From Heligmosomoides polygyrus polygyrus (Eukaryota > Nematoda > Chromadorea > Rhabditida > Heligmosomidae): DNA of 64,000 bases. The notes beneath the pieces were generated by a model. It saw nothing but the letters and a program-made list of their open reading frames with translations. It was not told the origin of the DNA and did not search any database. The position numbers and the translations under genes are program-made. Position 1 is the first letter of the stretch. Each line of letters begins with the position of its first letter. Of the stretch, positions 42,640 to 52,700 are shown in pieces. The DNA lies in NCBI GenBank assembly GCA_947396885.1, contig OX377202.1:19344001-19408000 (forward strand), read 5' to 3'.

Positions 42640-42925
42640 AACGGTACGCGTAAAGCGCAATCGGAGGAGGCGCCGAATTTCGCCTGCACCCGATACCAGG
42701 TTCCTGGTTCGGATTTCCTGCCCAGGCCAACCAAGCCTTCCATCTCCGGGGTCGGTGAATTGGTACCAGACTTGTCTGTGAAGAATAGAGCGATGACTTG
42801 ATCGACTGGCCACCGCATGTCATTGTATGGCCAAATACGCCTTCAAATCGCCTCCACGACATCCAGTAGAAGTAGAATGAGTGGCGCATCCCAAAAGAGA
42901 TCGAATAACGCCGTCCTTTATCCTT
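42640..42925 (+). mobile_element. tRNA-derived SINE
   Basis: CGCGTAAAGCGCAATCGGAG head to CGTCCTTTATCCTTTATTC tail. It shares the ACTTGATCGACTGGCC deletion with 28751-29046. Confidence 0.92.
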
Positions 42926-43022
42926 TATTCTTAACTCACCGGAATTAACGTTGTCTCTCCCTAAAATTCTATAATTCCTTTTCTGCATACTTTTCAACTG
43001 GAACGAGGTACAGCTCGCCCAC

Positions 43023-43168
43023 ACGTTGTTCATCGTCTGGCTAGAGTAAGTCACTCTATAGGCCAAATACGCATTCAAATTGCCTTCCCGACATCCAGCA
43101 GAAGTAGAATGCGTGGCGCATCTCAAAAGGGATTGAGTATGTAACGCCGTCCTTTATCATTTATCCTT
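43023..43168 (+). mobile_element. SINE 3' half
   Basis: TTGTTCATCGTCTGGCTAGA through ACGCCGTCCTTTATCATTTA. The 5' half is absent. Confidence 0.8.
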
Positions 43169-43576
43169 TTATCCGCTTACAAGCCTGACACTTTGGTTGG
43201 ATCAATAACCTTAACTTCTTGCCTTTCGAACTTCCTAGGCCTTTTTCCATAGTCTCTGCTCATGTTAAAACACTTCATTTCTTTAAAAAAATTATGGAGA
43301 GGAAGTCGATATGTGAACGAGTTAATGGTGGATTCACCTTTCAGGGAAGGTAACCATCTCTCTTCACAATCAAGAGAGGCATGCGCTATCGAGAACAAAA
43401 AATCGTTTTGCACAATTTCACCTTCGGAGCGCATCCGATGATTGAGTATTGCCCGGCTGCTTATGAAGAACTATTCCTTGCAGATAGAACATGGCGACGG
43501 CGAATGACAACGACACTTTTTTCCATTCAACTCGCTTTCTGGTTGCCTAACTCTGCTAAATGTAAACGACAAGAGC
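43169..43576. other. no feature recognised
   Basis: Overlapping open frames on both strands (70-85 codons) with no recognised domain. Confidence 0.2.
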
Positions 43577-43670
43577 GCAAAGACCGCAGTTAGCCGATCC
43601 CTTGGCGGAATGCGCCACACATTCTACATAGATGTATATCGTGGGTAGCATTGAAGACGCGTACTTGGGC
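43577..43670 (-). mobile_element. SINE 3' fragment
   Basis: GATCCCTTGGCGGAATGCGC and CACACATTCTACATAGATGT match the SINE tail in reverse. Confidence 0.6.
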
Positions 43671-44493
43671 ATAATTCGTATAAAAATAATTTTGAAAACA
43701 GAAACAAAAAAGGATTTTTGAACGATTCAGACACCTGATATTGATCAGGAATGCGACATATGATCCGAAATAAAACAGCGTCAGATACCCATTTTATACT
43801 CCTACCTCGATATAGCCTTACAGGATAATTTTTAGAGATCAGAGAATGTATAAATAAAATAATCATACTGTATAATAATCCGCTAAGCGATGAGTCATGA
43901 ATTAGTCATAAAATCGGGAGAAAATAGGGGACAGTCGGGAGAAAAATATGAGGAAAATTACGGGCCGCGAAAATTGCGAAAAATATCCAGACGTCTTCTA
44001 CATGTCTGGAAACTTTAGCCTTAGGGTAATCGAAGTCGATGATCAAAAATATGAAGTCAATTCCAAACGAATCAATATCAATCGATATTATCGATTTTCT
44101 CTTAAATTCATCCGATCAGGATCGGTGTTAAGTGATTATGATCGTTCACGATAGCGTGCACTTCATGTGCCCACCACGCTATCAACATCACCATCATACT
44201 GTACTATATAATAAACTGCTAGGCGATGAGCCAAAAATAAAATCGAGGGATGAGGGAAGTACGGCCGCGAAAATAGCGAAAATATCCAAAACTTCGGCCC
44301 TAGGGGTAGACCAGGCCATACTATACTATGACACGCTAAGGCTATCGATCGGCGAAAATAGGGAGAAAAGAGGGGGGAATTACGGAACTCCAAAAATAGT
44401 GGAAAACACCTAGACGTCTTCCAATGTGCCTGGGGAGCCAGAAGACGTGCCGAACACGATGCCCAACGTGTCTGGGAATATAGAAGACGTGCT
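43671..44493. repeat. AT-rich region with a diverged duplication
   Basis: ATAATCCGCTAAGCGATGAG (43875) and ATAAACTGCTAGGCGATGAG (44212) start two related blocks that share GGCCGCGAAAATAGCGAAAA-type sequence. No gene seen. Confidence 0.35.
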
Positions 44494-44674
44494 GGGGCCA
44501 GATTCATCAACGACTTACGCAAACTTTAACGGAGAATTGTAAGCTTATCAAGCGATACGGGGAGCGATAAGCCGCGTTAAAAGCTCAGGTAACGCGGCTT
44601 ATCGGTCACCATATCGCTTGATAAGCTTGCAATTCTCCGTTAAGGTTACGTAAGTCGTTGATGAATCCGGCCCC
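44494..44674. mobile_element. foldback MITE family A, best-preserved copy
   Basis: A 181-bp element that is almost entirely palindromic. GGGGCCAGATTCATCAACGA pairs with TCGTTGATGAATCCGGCCCC, and GCTTATCAAGCGATA with TATCGCTTGATAAGC. The loop is AAAAGCTCAGG. Few mismatches, so it is the youngest copy here. Confidence 0.88.
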
Positions 44675-44827
44675 TGAACAACGTCGTCTGTTACCAAAAT
44701 CGACCAAGACCGACTAAAGTTGATTAGTCGTACTGAAAATGTCGATTTTTCCCGGAGGCTGACCGTCTGTACCCTTCCAAGTTATACCAACTTATACTAA
44801 TCCGCTCACCACTTGAACATTCAGAAA

Positions 44828-44930
44828 CTATGAAGCGCTGAGACGCTCCACATCATCTTCAGCTTCACGATCCGCCTCCTCCAGCCAATGGTCATCATTC
44901 CAAGCCTTAATGTCGTTGTTGAAGGAGGAA
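44828..44930 (-). other. short acidic open stretch, possible terminal exon
   Basis: The minus strand reads SFNNDIKAWNDDHWLEEADR then EAEDDVERLSAS and TAG at 44828. It is protein-like and acidic, but no acceptor or partner exon was identified. Confidence 0.2.
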
Positions 44931-45290
44931 GGAATGCTCAATAACAGGATGCCGGAAGTTGATTACCTGAGTTTACTGCTTCCTGTTATTGAAATTTTTT
45001 CGATTGGAGCATAAAATCGCGTGGAAGAGAAGGACAAAATACGTAACAGACTTCTGCCTTCATTGAAGCTCAAAGCTTTAAGCCTACATAGTAAGTAAGT
45101 AACAAAGAGAGTAATTGATAATAAGTAGCAATAATAATATATTACGACAGTTGTGAGAAAAGGGGGAAATGGAACACAATTCCGAGAAAAGAAAGCAACA
45201 ACAGAACTATCGCTTCGAAGACAAAATATGTAGTTGGATAAAGCTGGGAGATAGTGTGAGCTTGAATACTAATTCTAAGCCAGCTGTCGC
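44931..45290. other. no feature recognised
   Basis: Nothing supported. Confidence 0.2.
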
Positions 45291-45294
45291 TTAA

Positions 45295-45912
45295 CCCATT
45301 GACGACCGCGCGGAAAATCGCGTGTGTGCCGCGTGGGACCGCGTGCTATGACCGCACGGACGCTGCAATCTCGTGAAAACACTAATTCACGATATTCCGA
45401 ATGAAGCTCCCTCTCCAAAAGCCCCCTCTCATATTGGAGAAGGCCGGAACAGGTTTGAAGCAAAACTTAGAAGATGAATTTGCTCTTGTAAGAAGGCCTA
45501 CCAAGAAAAAGGACGCACGTTTGCCGCGAATCGTGCAAATAAGGTGTTTGACATATTTTTGTCTAGACTGTTTTCAAAATTTTCACAAGAAATATGACTA
45601 GTTATTCTCTGCATGACTGTTTTTACAAAATGTGAGTAGCTGTTTGTGAATAGTGCCGATCTTTGTGCAGCTTGAATAGTGTGTGGTGCTTATTATTTGA
45701 TTTTATCAGTGCTTAAAAGTAAATAACTGCTGGGCCACAGCACAGTAGCATTGTTAGGATCCAAAATATCTAATGATTACTCGTAAACTACGGCAAAAGC
45801 GAGAAATAGGCCGTACCGAACAGTTTTATAACCGCGGGCCAAAATCGGCCCGCGCGGTCCCACGCGACAGAAAAACTGCGGGTCGAAGATGGCCCGCGCG
45901 GTCGTCAATGGG
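45295..45912 (+). mobile_element. piggyBac-like element with TTAA target duplications
   Basis: TTAA at 45291-45294 and 45913-45916 flanks perfect 19-bp inverted repeats, CCCATTGACGACCGCGCGG and its inverse. A second inverted pair (GCGTGGGACCGCG / CGCGGTCCCACGC) lies inside. A plus frame (45401-45601) ends VQIRCLTYFCLDCFQNFHKK, whose Cys-x5-Cys-x2-Cys-x4-His arrangement resembles the C-terminal Cys/His domain of piggyBac transposases. The catalytic domain is absent, so the 618-bp element is a non-autonomous deletion derivative. Confidence 0.85.
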
Positions 45913-45916
45913 TTAA

Positions 45917-46268
45917 TTGCCACCCCTGGCTCTCAACGATAGTCTTCTCGAAAGCTGTACACGCCACGTCACACAGTCCAGAAATCGTTCCAATCAAGAA
46001 GTAGATATTCCTCAAACTTTAGTAGTTATAGTTTGCTAACTTTTTGATTTAGTTTAGTTGGAATTCCTTATTTTTCTAGTTATGCTATAAAGAGGAGGAC
46101 ACGACTGCTCTTGTGAGCTGAATAAGGGTTTGGATCCTGTTCAAGTGAATCAAGTTTAGCTTCTCAGTGGTGTCGACTGGCACTCTAGCTGCATGGGAAA
46201 GATGAAGCAACGATTTTCTAACAGTAGTTACCGGCAGTATAGTTATAGTAGTTGTCACATAGGTCAGA
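45917..46268. other. no feature recognised
   Basis: Nothing supported. Confidence 0.2.
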
Positions 46269-46340
46269 TGTCGTTTTATTTAGAATGCGCAACGCATCCC
46301 TCAAAAGGATGGACTAACCTCAAGCTTCATCCTTGGTCCT
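46269..46340 (+). mobile_element. SINE tail fragment
   Basis: TTAGAATGCGCAACGCATCC and GGATGGACTAACC match the SINE tail. Confidence 0.5.
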
Positions 46341-46542
46341 TGTTAATCGCAAAACTGACAAAAATCTTTTCGCATATCAGCGTGCATCCAATAAGGCCTT
46401 CAACGGACCACGCTAAACGCTGGGTTTTTGTTCGTGCAATAAAATTCTCATCATCTGCACTCCGTGAGGTGCGCATGTAAGCGATTTCCGCTCATACATT
46501 TCCGCTTTCTTCCCACCAAGCCTCCCTAAAAAACAGAAACAT

Positions 46543-47254
46543 GGGCTCTATCCTAGTCCGAGGGGGAGAAATACATATCTAAAAGGATAAGGATAAAAAG
46601 GATAAAGGACGGCGTTATTCAATCCTCTTTGGGATGCGCCATTCTACTTCTACGGGATGTCGTGGAGGCGTGCTAAATGCGTATTTGGCCATACAATGAC
46701 TTGCGGTGGCCAGCCGATGAACAAGACAGCGCTCTATCCTTCCCAGACAAGTCTGGTACCAATTCATTGACCCCGGAGGGATGGAAGGCTTGGTTAGCCT
46801 GGGCGGGAAATCCGAACCAGGAACCTGGTATCGGGTGCACACGACTGTCGACGCTTCCTCCGACTGCGCTACATGCGCCCACATAACTAAAAAGCATGTA
46901 ATAGATCGACTTGAGACTTAACGAGTAACGGAATTGCAAAAGAAGATAGGACCTAAACGAAACAAAAAAATCGCCGCAGTTTCACAACCATCTCGGCGGG
47001 CAAAGAGCAACGCAATGGAGGCTTGCCGCGTGCTACCGCCGCCCGACATGTTTTAACCGACAGTCTAACACTGAGGAGGGCACATAACTTTACCAGCTTA
47101 CAATTGCGACGGAAACAAATGTAATTTTTTCATTTTTTCTTTGTGAATTTTTCTAGTTTAGGTCCTATTTTGTTCTGCAGGGACCGCTCGGTAAGTCTCA
47201 AGTCCATTTATAACATACTTTTTAGTTATATGGCCCCCGGACTAGGATAGATCC
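46543..47254. mobile_element. inverted-terminal MITE, family B (short form) carrying a SINE
   Basis: Ends GGGCTCTATCCTAGTCCGAG and CCGGACTAGGATAGATCC are inverted. Inner words AAAAAAATCGCCGCAGTTTC and GACCGCTCGGTAAGTCTCAA recur in the long form at 54503-56148. Its left part holds the SINE at 46585-46872. Confidence 0.8.
46585..46872 (-). mobile_element. tRNA-derived SINE inside MITE B
   Basis: Near-consensus minus-strand copy. The flanks ACATATCTAAAA (46572-46583) and ACATAACTAAAA (about 46880) look like a target duplication with one mismatch. Confidence 0.92.
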
Positions 47255-47708
47255 GAAACATGATATGAAAAATAGACGATGTTGCGGCATAAGGTTCGCT
47301 TCGCTGTATCTATCAATTTGATCAAAAAGGTGTCAGTTCATCATTGTGTAGTAGCCTCAGCATCTAACATGGTCACTCCACTCGCTGTCATTTCAAACAC
47401 TGTTCGTAAGGCCATAAAATAACCGAACAGAACTAAACCTTGTGAAGTGGAAAGCAAATTCAGGGACATAAGCACATCAGCATATCGTGCTAGCGGAAAA
47501 AAACACCGCTGGTATTATTTGGAATAGCGCACGAACCCCATGGGTACTACCCAGCTTTTGGGATTACCTCAAATCCTTATTTTTGGAACCTATTCAACAG
47601 ATAATCTATATCAGTCAAGGTGAGGTATTGCTTAAAATAAAAGCCTAAAATGATAAAGCAAAAAAAAATCACACGTTCTTCAAAATACAAGGCTTGATAT
47701 AAATATAA

Positions 47709-47739
<31 letters not shown>

Positions 47740-47879
47740 ATAAATTGCTTTTGAGCTATCTATCAAGTGAACGCTGTCTATTGCTGTATGGAAGCGTGGT
47801 GCAGTCTCAACAGGCAACACATCGTAAGAATTTCTTTTTAAGCTCTCAAAAAATAAAATAAAATATTTATTTATATATA
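47255..47879. other. no gene; (TA)n tract
   Basis: A TA-rich microsatellite lies at about 47700-47740. Nothing else supported. Confidence 0.25.
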
Positions 47880-49452
47880 GTTTGTCTCAAAAAAATGTAT
47901 ACACTGTTTGAAAGGTGATAACTTTGCTCACAGTAAAGGTACTAAACAAGTTAAGCGCTCATATAAAATCTTGAGAAAATAGAACCTATTTTTTTACCTA
48001 TAAAAGGTATGGAATGCGCCATGCACTCGCCTGAAATGTTGCTTTTTACACACGATTGATTGTGTTTCGCTTGAATACTTGTTACGATTTTTTCACAGAG
48101 TGGCCGTATCGATTGATTTGCGCTTCTTTTAAGGTTTAAAACTTAAGAACACACTATGTCTCGCAAAAAGTGCAGGGTATCCTAAAAAATGCAGGTTCTG
48201 ATTGAAAGATTCTAACATTTCTGCTGGTGAAGCTTTTGAAGACGATTAAGACGTATATGAAAGCACGGGATAATAAAAATTCTGTGCCGTAAAAATATTT
48301 AAGATTGTGCCATTCCTCCGCCCGAAACCGTGCATTTCCGACTCGATTGATTATGCGTGGGCTGAATGGTTGCTACAATCTTGCTACTACTTGGCCAGAT
48401 TAACCTGAGCTGTGCTTTATGTAACCTGTTCTTTGCCCAATACTTGTAGTTATGCCGATTAAGCTCTTCATTCACCTTGAATGTCCCTTCATCACACCAC
48501 AGAATCCGTCTTTGAAAATGAGGCTCTTGGTCACATTTAAATTGTGCAATCAATGAACTCGCGCGTCACGTGTCTTTCGCGTGATTGTCAAATTATAAAC
48601 GTAAAAAAGCACACCACAGGTTAATCTGGCCAGTTAGCAAGGTTGCAACAAGCATTCAGCCCATGCACAATCAATCGAGTTGAAAGCACAAGGTTTCAGG
48701 CAAAGGCGTGGCGCAATCCTGACTATATACACGCCAAAGGAATCTCGTTACCCTGTGCTTTCATACAAGTCTCAATCGTCTTCAAAAGCTTCACCAGCAG
48801 CAACGGTAGAACCTTTCAAACAGAATTTGCATTTTTTTAGGACACACTGCATTCTCCACAATTCGTAGTGTGTTTTAATGTTTTAGACCTAGAAAAAGCC
48901 CAAGCCAACCGAAGCGACCACATTGTGAAGAAATCGGAACAAGAATTCAAGCGAAGCACAATCAATTGAGCGTAAAATGCAAATGCAAAATACCAGACGA
49001 AGGCATGGCGCATTCCATACCGCTCATATGTGGGAAAATTTCTATTTTCTTAAGCTTTCATATGAAGGCTCAACGTCTTTAGTACCTTGAATGTGGTCAA
49101 AGTTATCATCTTTCAAAGAGTGTATACATTTTTTGGGCGCGTGGAACGCAGTCGGAGGAGGCGCCAGCTGTCGCGTGCACCCAATGCCAGGTTTCTGGCT
49201 CGGATTTGTCGCCCAGGCCAACCAAGCCTTCCATATCTTCGGGGTCGGTGAATTGGTATCAAACTTTTCTGGGAAGGATATAGCACTGACTTGTACATCG
49301 GCTGTCCTCCGCGAGTCATTATATGGCCAAATACGCATTCAACACGCCTCCACGACATCCTGTAGAAGTAGAATGCGTGGCGCATCCCAAAGAGGATTGA
49401 ATAACGCCGTCCTTTATCCTTATCCTTATACATTTTTTGAAACACCCTGTGT
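47880..49452. mobile_element. composite foldback element with transposase remnant, second copy
   Basis: Same design as 11085-12290. Outer ends TTTGTCTCAAAAAAATGTAT and ATTTTTTGAAACACCCTG are inverted, with a nested pair at about 48168 (GCAGGGTATCCTAAAAAATG). The transposase piece is on the minus strand at 48299-48553: QEPHFQRRILWCDEGTFKVN then EELNRHNYKYWAKNRL, an IS630/Tc1-type DDE segment. Its right end is split by a SINE. Confidence 0.8.
49136..49426 (+). mobile_element. tRNA-derived SINE with 13-bp target-site duplication (reference copy)
   Basis: TATACATTTTTTG occurs at 49123-49135 and 49427-49439, defining a 291-bp insertion. It starts GGCGCGTGGAACGCAGTCGG and ends CCTTTATCCTTATCCT. 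The A box is TGGAACGCAGTCGG-like and the B-box region is TGGCTCGGATTTGTC. This copy sets the family's length and both ends. Confidence 0.96.
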
Positions 49453-49914
49453 TTATATATAATTATAAACTTATCTGCTCGTTGTGCACAACTCCTTTTA
49501 TATTTTGGACAGCTGATTGCAAACTATTCTGCTTGGAGATCCTTGCACAATAAGTAAATAAAGTAGACATAAATAAAATATCCCCGATCTTTCAGTTTAT
49601 AGCCTGAGCCTGAAATGGAATGTTCAGTTTCAACTTTCTTTCAAGCGTGGAGGAAAGAGAGAAGGGAAACTGGAAAGCAAGCATTCGTCCGGCCAACACG
49701 ATGAGCTGGCAAGGCGTGAGTGATCGCAAAATTGCTTTCGCGAGTGCCATTGTCGGCCGTCCACTGATTGGATGCTGAAAGCCATAGCCCGTAGGCTGAA
49801 CAAGGTGTGTTGGAGATGCGACTATTGAACTCGCTGAATCCGTTGGAGAACGAAGAAACGTGGCGGTGAGCAAACAGGAGGTGGACGGCAATAAACCAAC
49901 AAACGAATCAACAA
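49453..49914. other. no feature recognised
   Basis: A 99-codon minus frame at 49592-49891 has no recognised domain. Confidence 0.2.
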
Positions 49915-50233
49915 CATCAACAGATTGTGCCGTGCACTCAAAAAGTTCGCCGCGACTTTCATTTGATTGATGATGTAAATTCCACTTGCATGAGTCATCA
50001 AGGTGAGGATATGTGCATTCTTTACCGTTGTTTTTGTTACATAGTCAACAGCTGTCCAACTCCGTGCAAATAGAACTTCTGCTATCAATCTAATAGAAAT
50101 CGCTACATACGCTTTCGAAGAGGGCATGGAAGCTTTTAACCATTATTCTCCTTCGAACAACAAAAAAAACAAGCATTTTGTAAAATTTCAAACAATGTAT
50201 TCAATTATTGGGTAGGTGAGATAAAACTTCTTG

Positions 50234-50463
50234 GGACGGTCAGGAGGTACAAAAGATAGTCACGCTCCTTGCCGGGGGACATACGATCTTCCTCTCATCC
50301 CTCTTGCTGACTCACCCCCAAGCCCCTAGGCTTCACAAAGAGTCCAACGGCTGCCTTTCGCCACCTTTGAGACGCAAAACAAAGCTTCCCGATCCGCAGA
50401 ACAACGAGGTAGCACCTGACGACACGCCCGGAGCAGGGGGCGGGTGTACCTCCTGACACGCTG
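50234..50463. mobile_element. small MITE, family C
   Basis: GGACGGTCAGGAGGTACA at the left, GGGTGTACCTCCTGACACGC at the right. The interior (CAAAACAAAGCTTCCCGATC, CCCCCAAGCCCCTAGGCTTC) matches the inverse of 53500-53600. Confidence 0.65.
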
Positions 50464-50469
50464 CCATCT

Positions 50470-51640
50470 TGTCGGATTTAATCGAAATAAGCACCGTTCG
50501 AATCAGCACACTTTTGGCAATGGGCCACCGGTCGACTTATTCCATCAGCGAAAAAATTTGATGGTCGAGATTCGACAAAATCCACGAAAAGCGTTTTGGC
50601 TTGGTTCCTGATTGATGAAGGTTTTACCAGCGAAAGTTCTGAAAGGGTTTAAAAAGGTGGTAGTCGATTGGGGTGAGGTCTGGAAAATATGGCGGGTGAG
50701 GCAGAACTTCAACCCTTAATTCGTTCAATTTTCGAAAAGTGAATTGTTCAGTTATTGTTGTTTTTCAGCTGTTTTTTTTTCAGGACCGGGTGTCTTAGTT
50801 GCATGACGACGTACTAAAGGTTATGGCACCTTTTAGTGCAATAAACAAATAAATAAATTGTGAAAGTGTGGGCGGCCGCTTGCAAAGGAATTTTCGGTGC
50901 ATTTCGTCGATTTCCTTACAGTAGGACTCTACTGTGATCGTTTGGCGTGGTGCCAAAAAGTTGTAGTGGATCACACCAGCCGCCGACCACCACACAGTGA
51001 GCATTACTTTTTTTTGGTGGAGGTTCACCATTGGAAAATGCCTACGGGATTCGTCGCAGTCCAACCACTGTCCGTAGCGTTTCCTGTTATCATACAGTAT
51101 CATATCCTCCGTCCTCCTGTTATCATATCCACTTTTCATCGCAAGTGATGATTCGATCCAGAAACGGCTGAGTTTTGTGAGTTTTTTACATTTTATTGTG
51201 TAAAAGTAGAGAAGAACAGATCTCGAAACGTGACAATTTTTGCCGCTCACCCAGCTCGTGGGGCGCCCAATTTTCGAGCTTCTTCACCTTCCCAAGGCGT
51301 TTCAAAGCACCGTAACAGCAGTTTTTCTGACGTCTAGCTCTTCCGCAATTCCGTGGGCTGTTTGCGTGGTTCAGCTTTCACCAATTCCTTTGACTCGTCG
51401 TCTTGGATTGCTTTAGGTCGACCGCTACGGGGGCTACCGCTTCGAGACTGAAATCTCCGAGCGGAAATGTACTGAACCACTGGCTCACAGTGCTTCCTCA
51501 AATACTATCAGGCCCCACACTTGACTGATTTCTCGAGCTGTTTCGGCTGCGGATTGCCCCAATTTGAAGTCAAAATAAAATATCGTTCGGAATTGCTCTT
51601 CGACATACTTCAATAAGCCCCTGAAGAACAGAAACAACAT
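50470..51640 (-). mobile_element. mariner transposon, decayed
   Basis: Minus-strand frames give KLGQSAAETAREISQVWG, AQTAHGIAEELDVRKTA-like sequence, ILYDNRKRYGQWLDCDESRR, HFPMVNLHQKKVMLTVWWSA, TVESYCKEIDEMHRKFL, EVLPHPPYFPDLTPIDYHLF and ADGISRPVAHCQKCADSNGA. This is the mariner order from N-terminus to the final catalytic block. Frameshifts and stops are numerous. The exact ends were not found. Confidence 0.88.
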
Positions 51641-51990
51641 TTAAACATAATTTTTTTTAGTCAGATAGAGTGAAAAATTTCGTGCAAAAAGTAGCATTAA
51701 TGCGCAATGCAAGTTAAATCTTCACTTAATAATAGACGAATGAAAAATAGTAACACATAACACAACAAATAGTAACACGCTCCGAACAACCTAGCTAATA
51801 CCTATTTTTGCGTATAGGTTTGCGCCTGATCCCATTCAAAGATGGTCATACTAAAATTCTCCTTGAACAAAAAATCATTGTTTGATGCAGAAGAAGTTCA
51901 CTTTGATCTGGAAGAGCTCGACTTAAACTCAAAAGTCTTAGGCTAGCTTACAAATGTCCGATTCGACGTGAAGATAGTATATATCCAGCA

Positions 51991-52532
51991 GGATTCGAAA
52001 GGTGGATTTTCTCGCATCATGTTCATTTTTGCACATAGACATACGACGCCTCACAAGACCGTTAGACCCTTCTTTGTTAGATAGGAGCGCCAGTCGGACC
52101 AGGCAATCTATCCTCTCCTAAATGGTAAGCCTTTCGTTGCCTGCTGTGGACAGCCGGAATCTGCCAAATGGGTAGCGCACGCGGGTAACGAGGACATTAA
52201 GCCACACGATTTATGCACTCGATAAAAGCTCCAGCCAATCTGCTGAGCATCACACAACAACAATCAACAACAACGATGTCAAGATAACAAGCACAGAAAT
52301 AACAACGTTTCCTTCTCTGTACAGTACTCTGCTCGAGAAATCTAACAACACTTCCTGGGAACATTTCCCGGATAACAATCTGACACTAGGGGGAGCAAAA
52401 TGCAGGTAACAACAGGGCATGGAGAACGGTAAGCAGGCACTAGAAGGGGCAAGCGGGGAGAAGATCAGCGACAACGTTCACGCGGATGGATAGAACCCGT
52501 CGAGGGAGCTGCGGCGAGACCAGTGTCAGGCG
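51991..52532. other. 3' flank of UTP20, no other feature
   Basis: Sequence beyond the UTP20 stop, presumably 3' UTR and spacer. No AATAAA was recognised on the minus strand close to the stop. Confidence 0.3.
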
Positions 52533-52700
52533 CTACTCGTCATCGTCGTTTTGCTCGGCCCGCACCCGCTCCGCACGCTCTCTGTTCGTCACGCGGTACG
52601 GCTTCAGCACGTCGATCTTCCGCTTACGCGACACCGTCTTCTTCGCGTTCTTCTTGCGCTTCAGCACGGCCGCCTCCTCCGGATTCGTGATCGCCAACTC
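52533..52700 (-). CDS. utp20: UTP20 last exon
   Basis: Acceptor GCTTTTCAG; 55 codons and TAG. ITNPEEAAVLKRKKNAKKTV and KRKIDVLKPY match the vertebrate tail 'VTNPDIAAKKKMKKHK...KKRKIEFLRPG'. It closes with an acidic NDDDE. Confidence 0.94.
   Translation of the reverse strand, partial: ELAITNPEEAAVLKRKKNAKKTVSRKRKIDVLKPYRVTNRERAERVRAEQNDDDE

Larger units (their letters stand above)
49915..51990. mobile_element. 820-bp element broken by two later insertions
   Basis: The left part (49915-50232) matches the core of the 820-bp family (GTGAGGATATGTGCATTCTT, TTATTGGGTAGGTGAGATAA). Its other end reappears at about 51855-51990 (AAAAGTCTTAGGCTAGCTTA, GTCCGATTCGACGTGAAGAT). Between them sit a small MITE and a mariner. 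Confidence 0.6.

Noticed and set aside
42617..43126. 169-codon open frame on the minus strand
   Set aside because: It reads straight through two SINE copies in the reverse direction. The same 'FYFYGMSWRRFE' and 'SGTNS' peptides recur wherever the SINE occurs.
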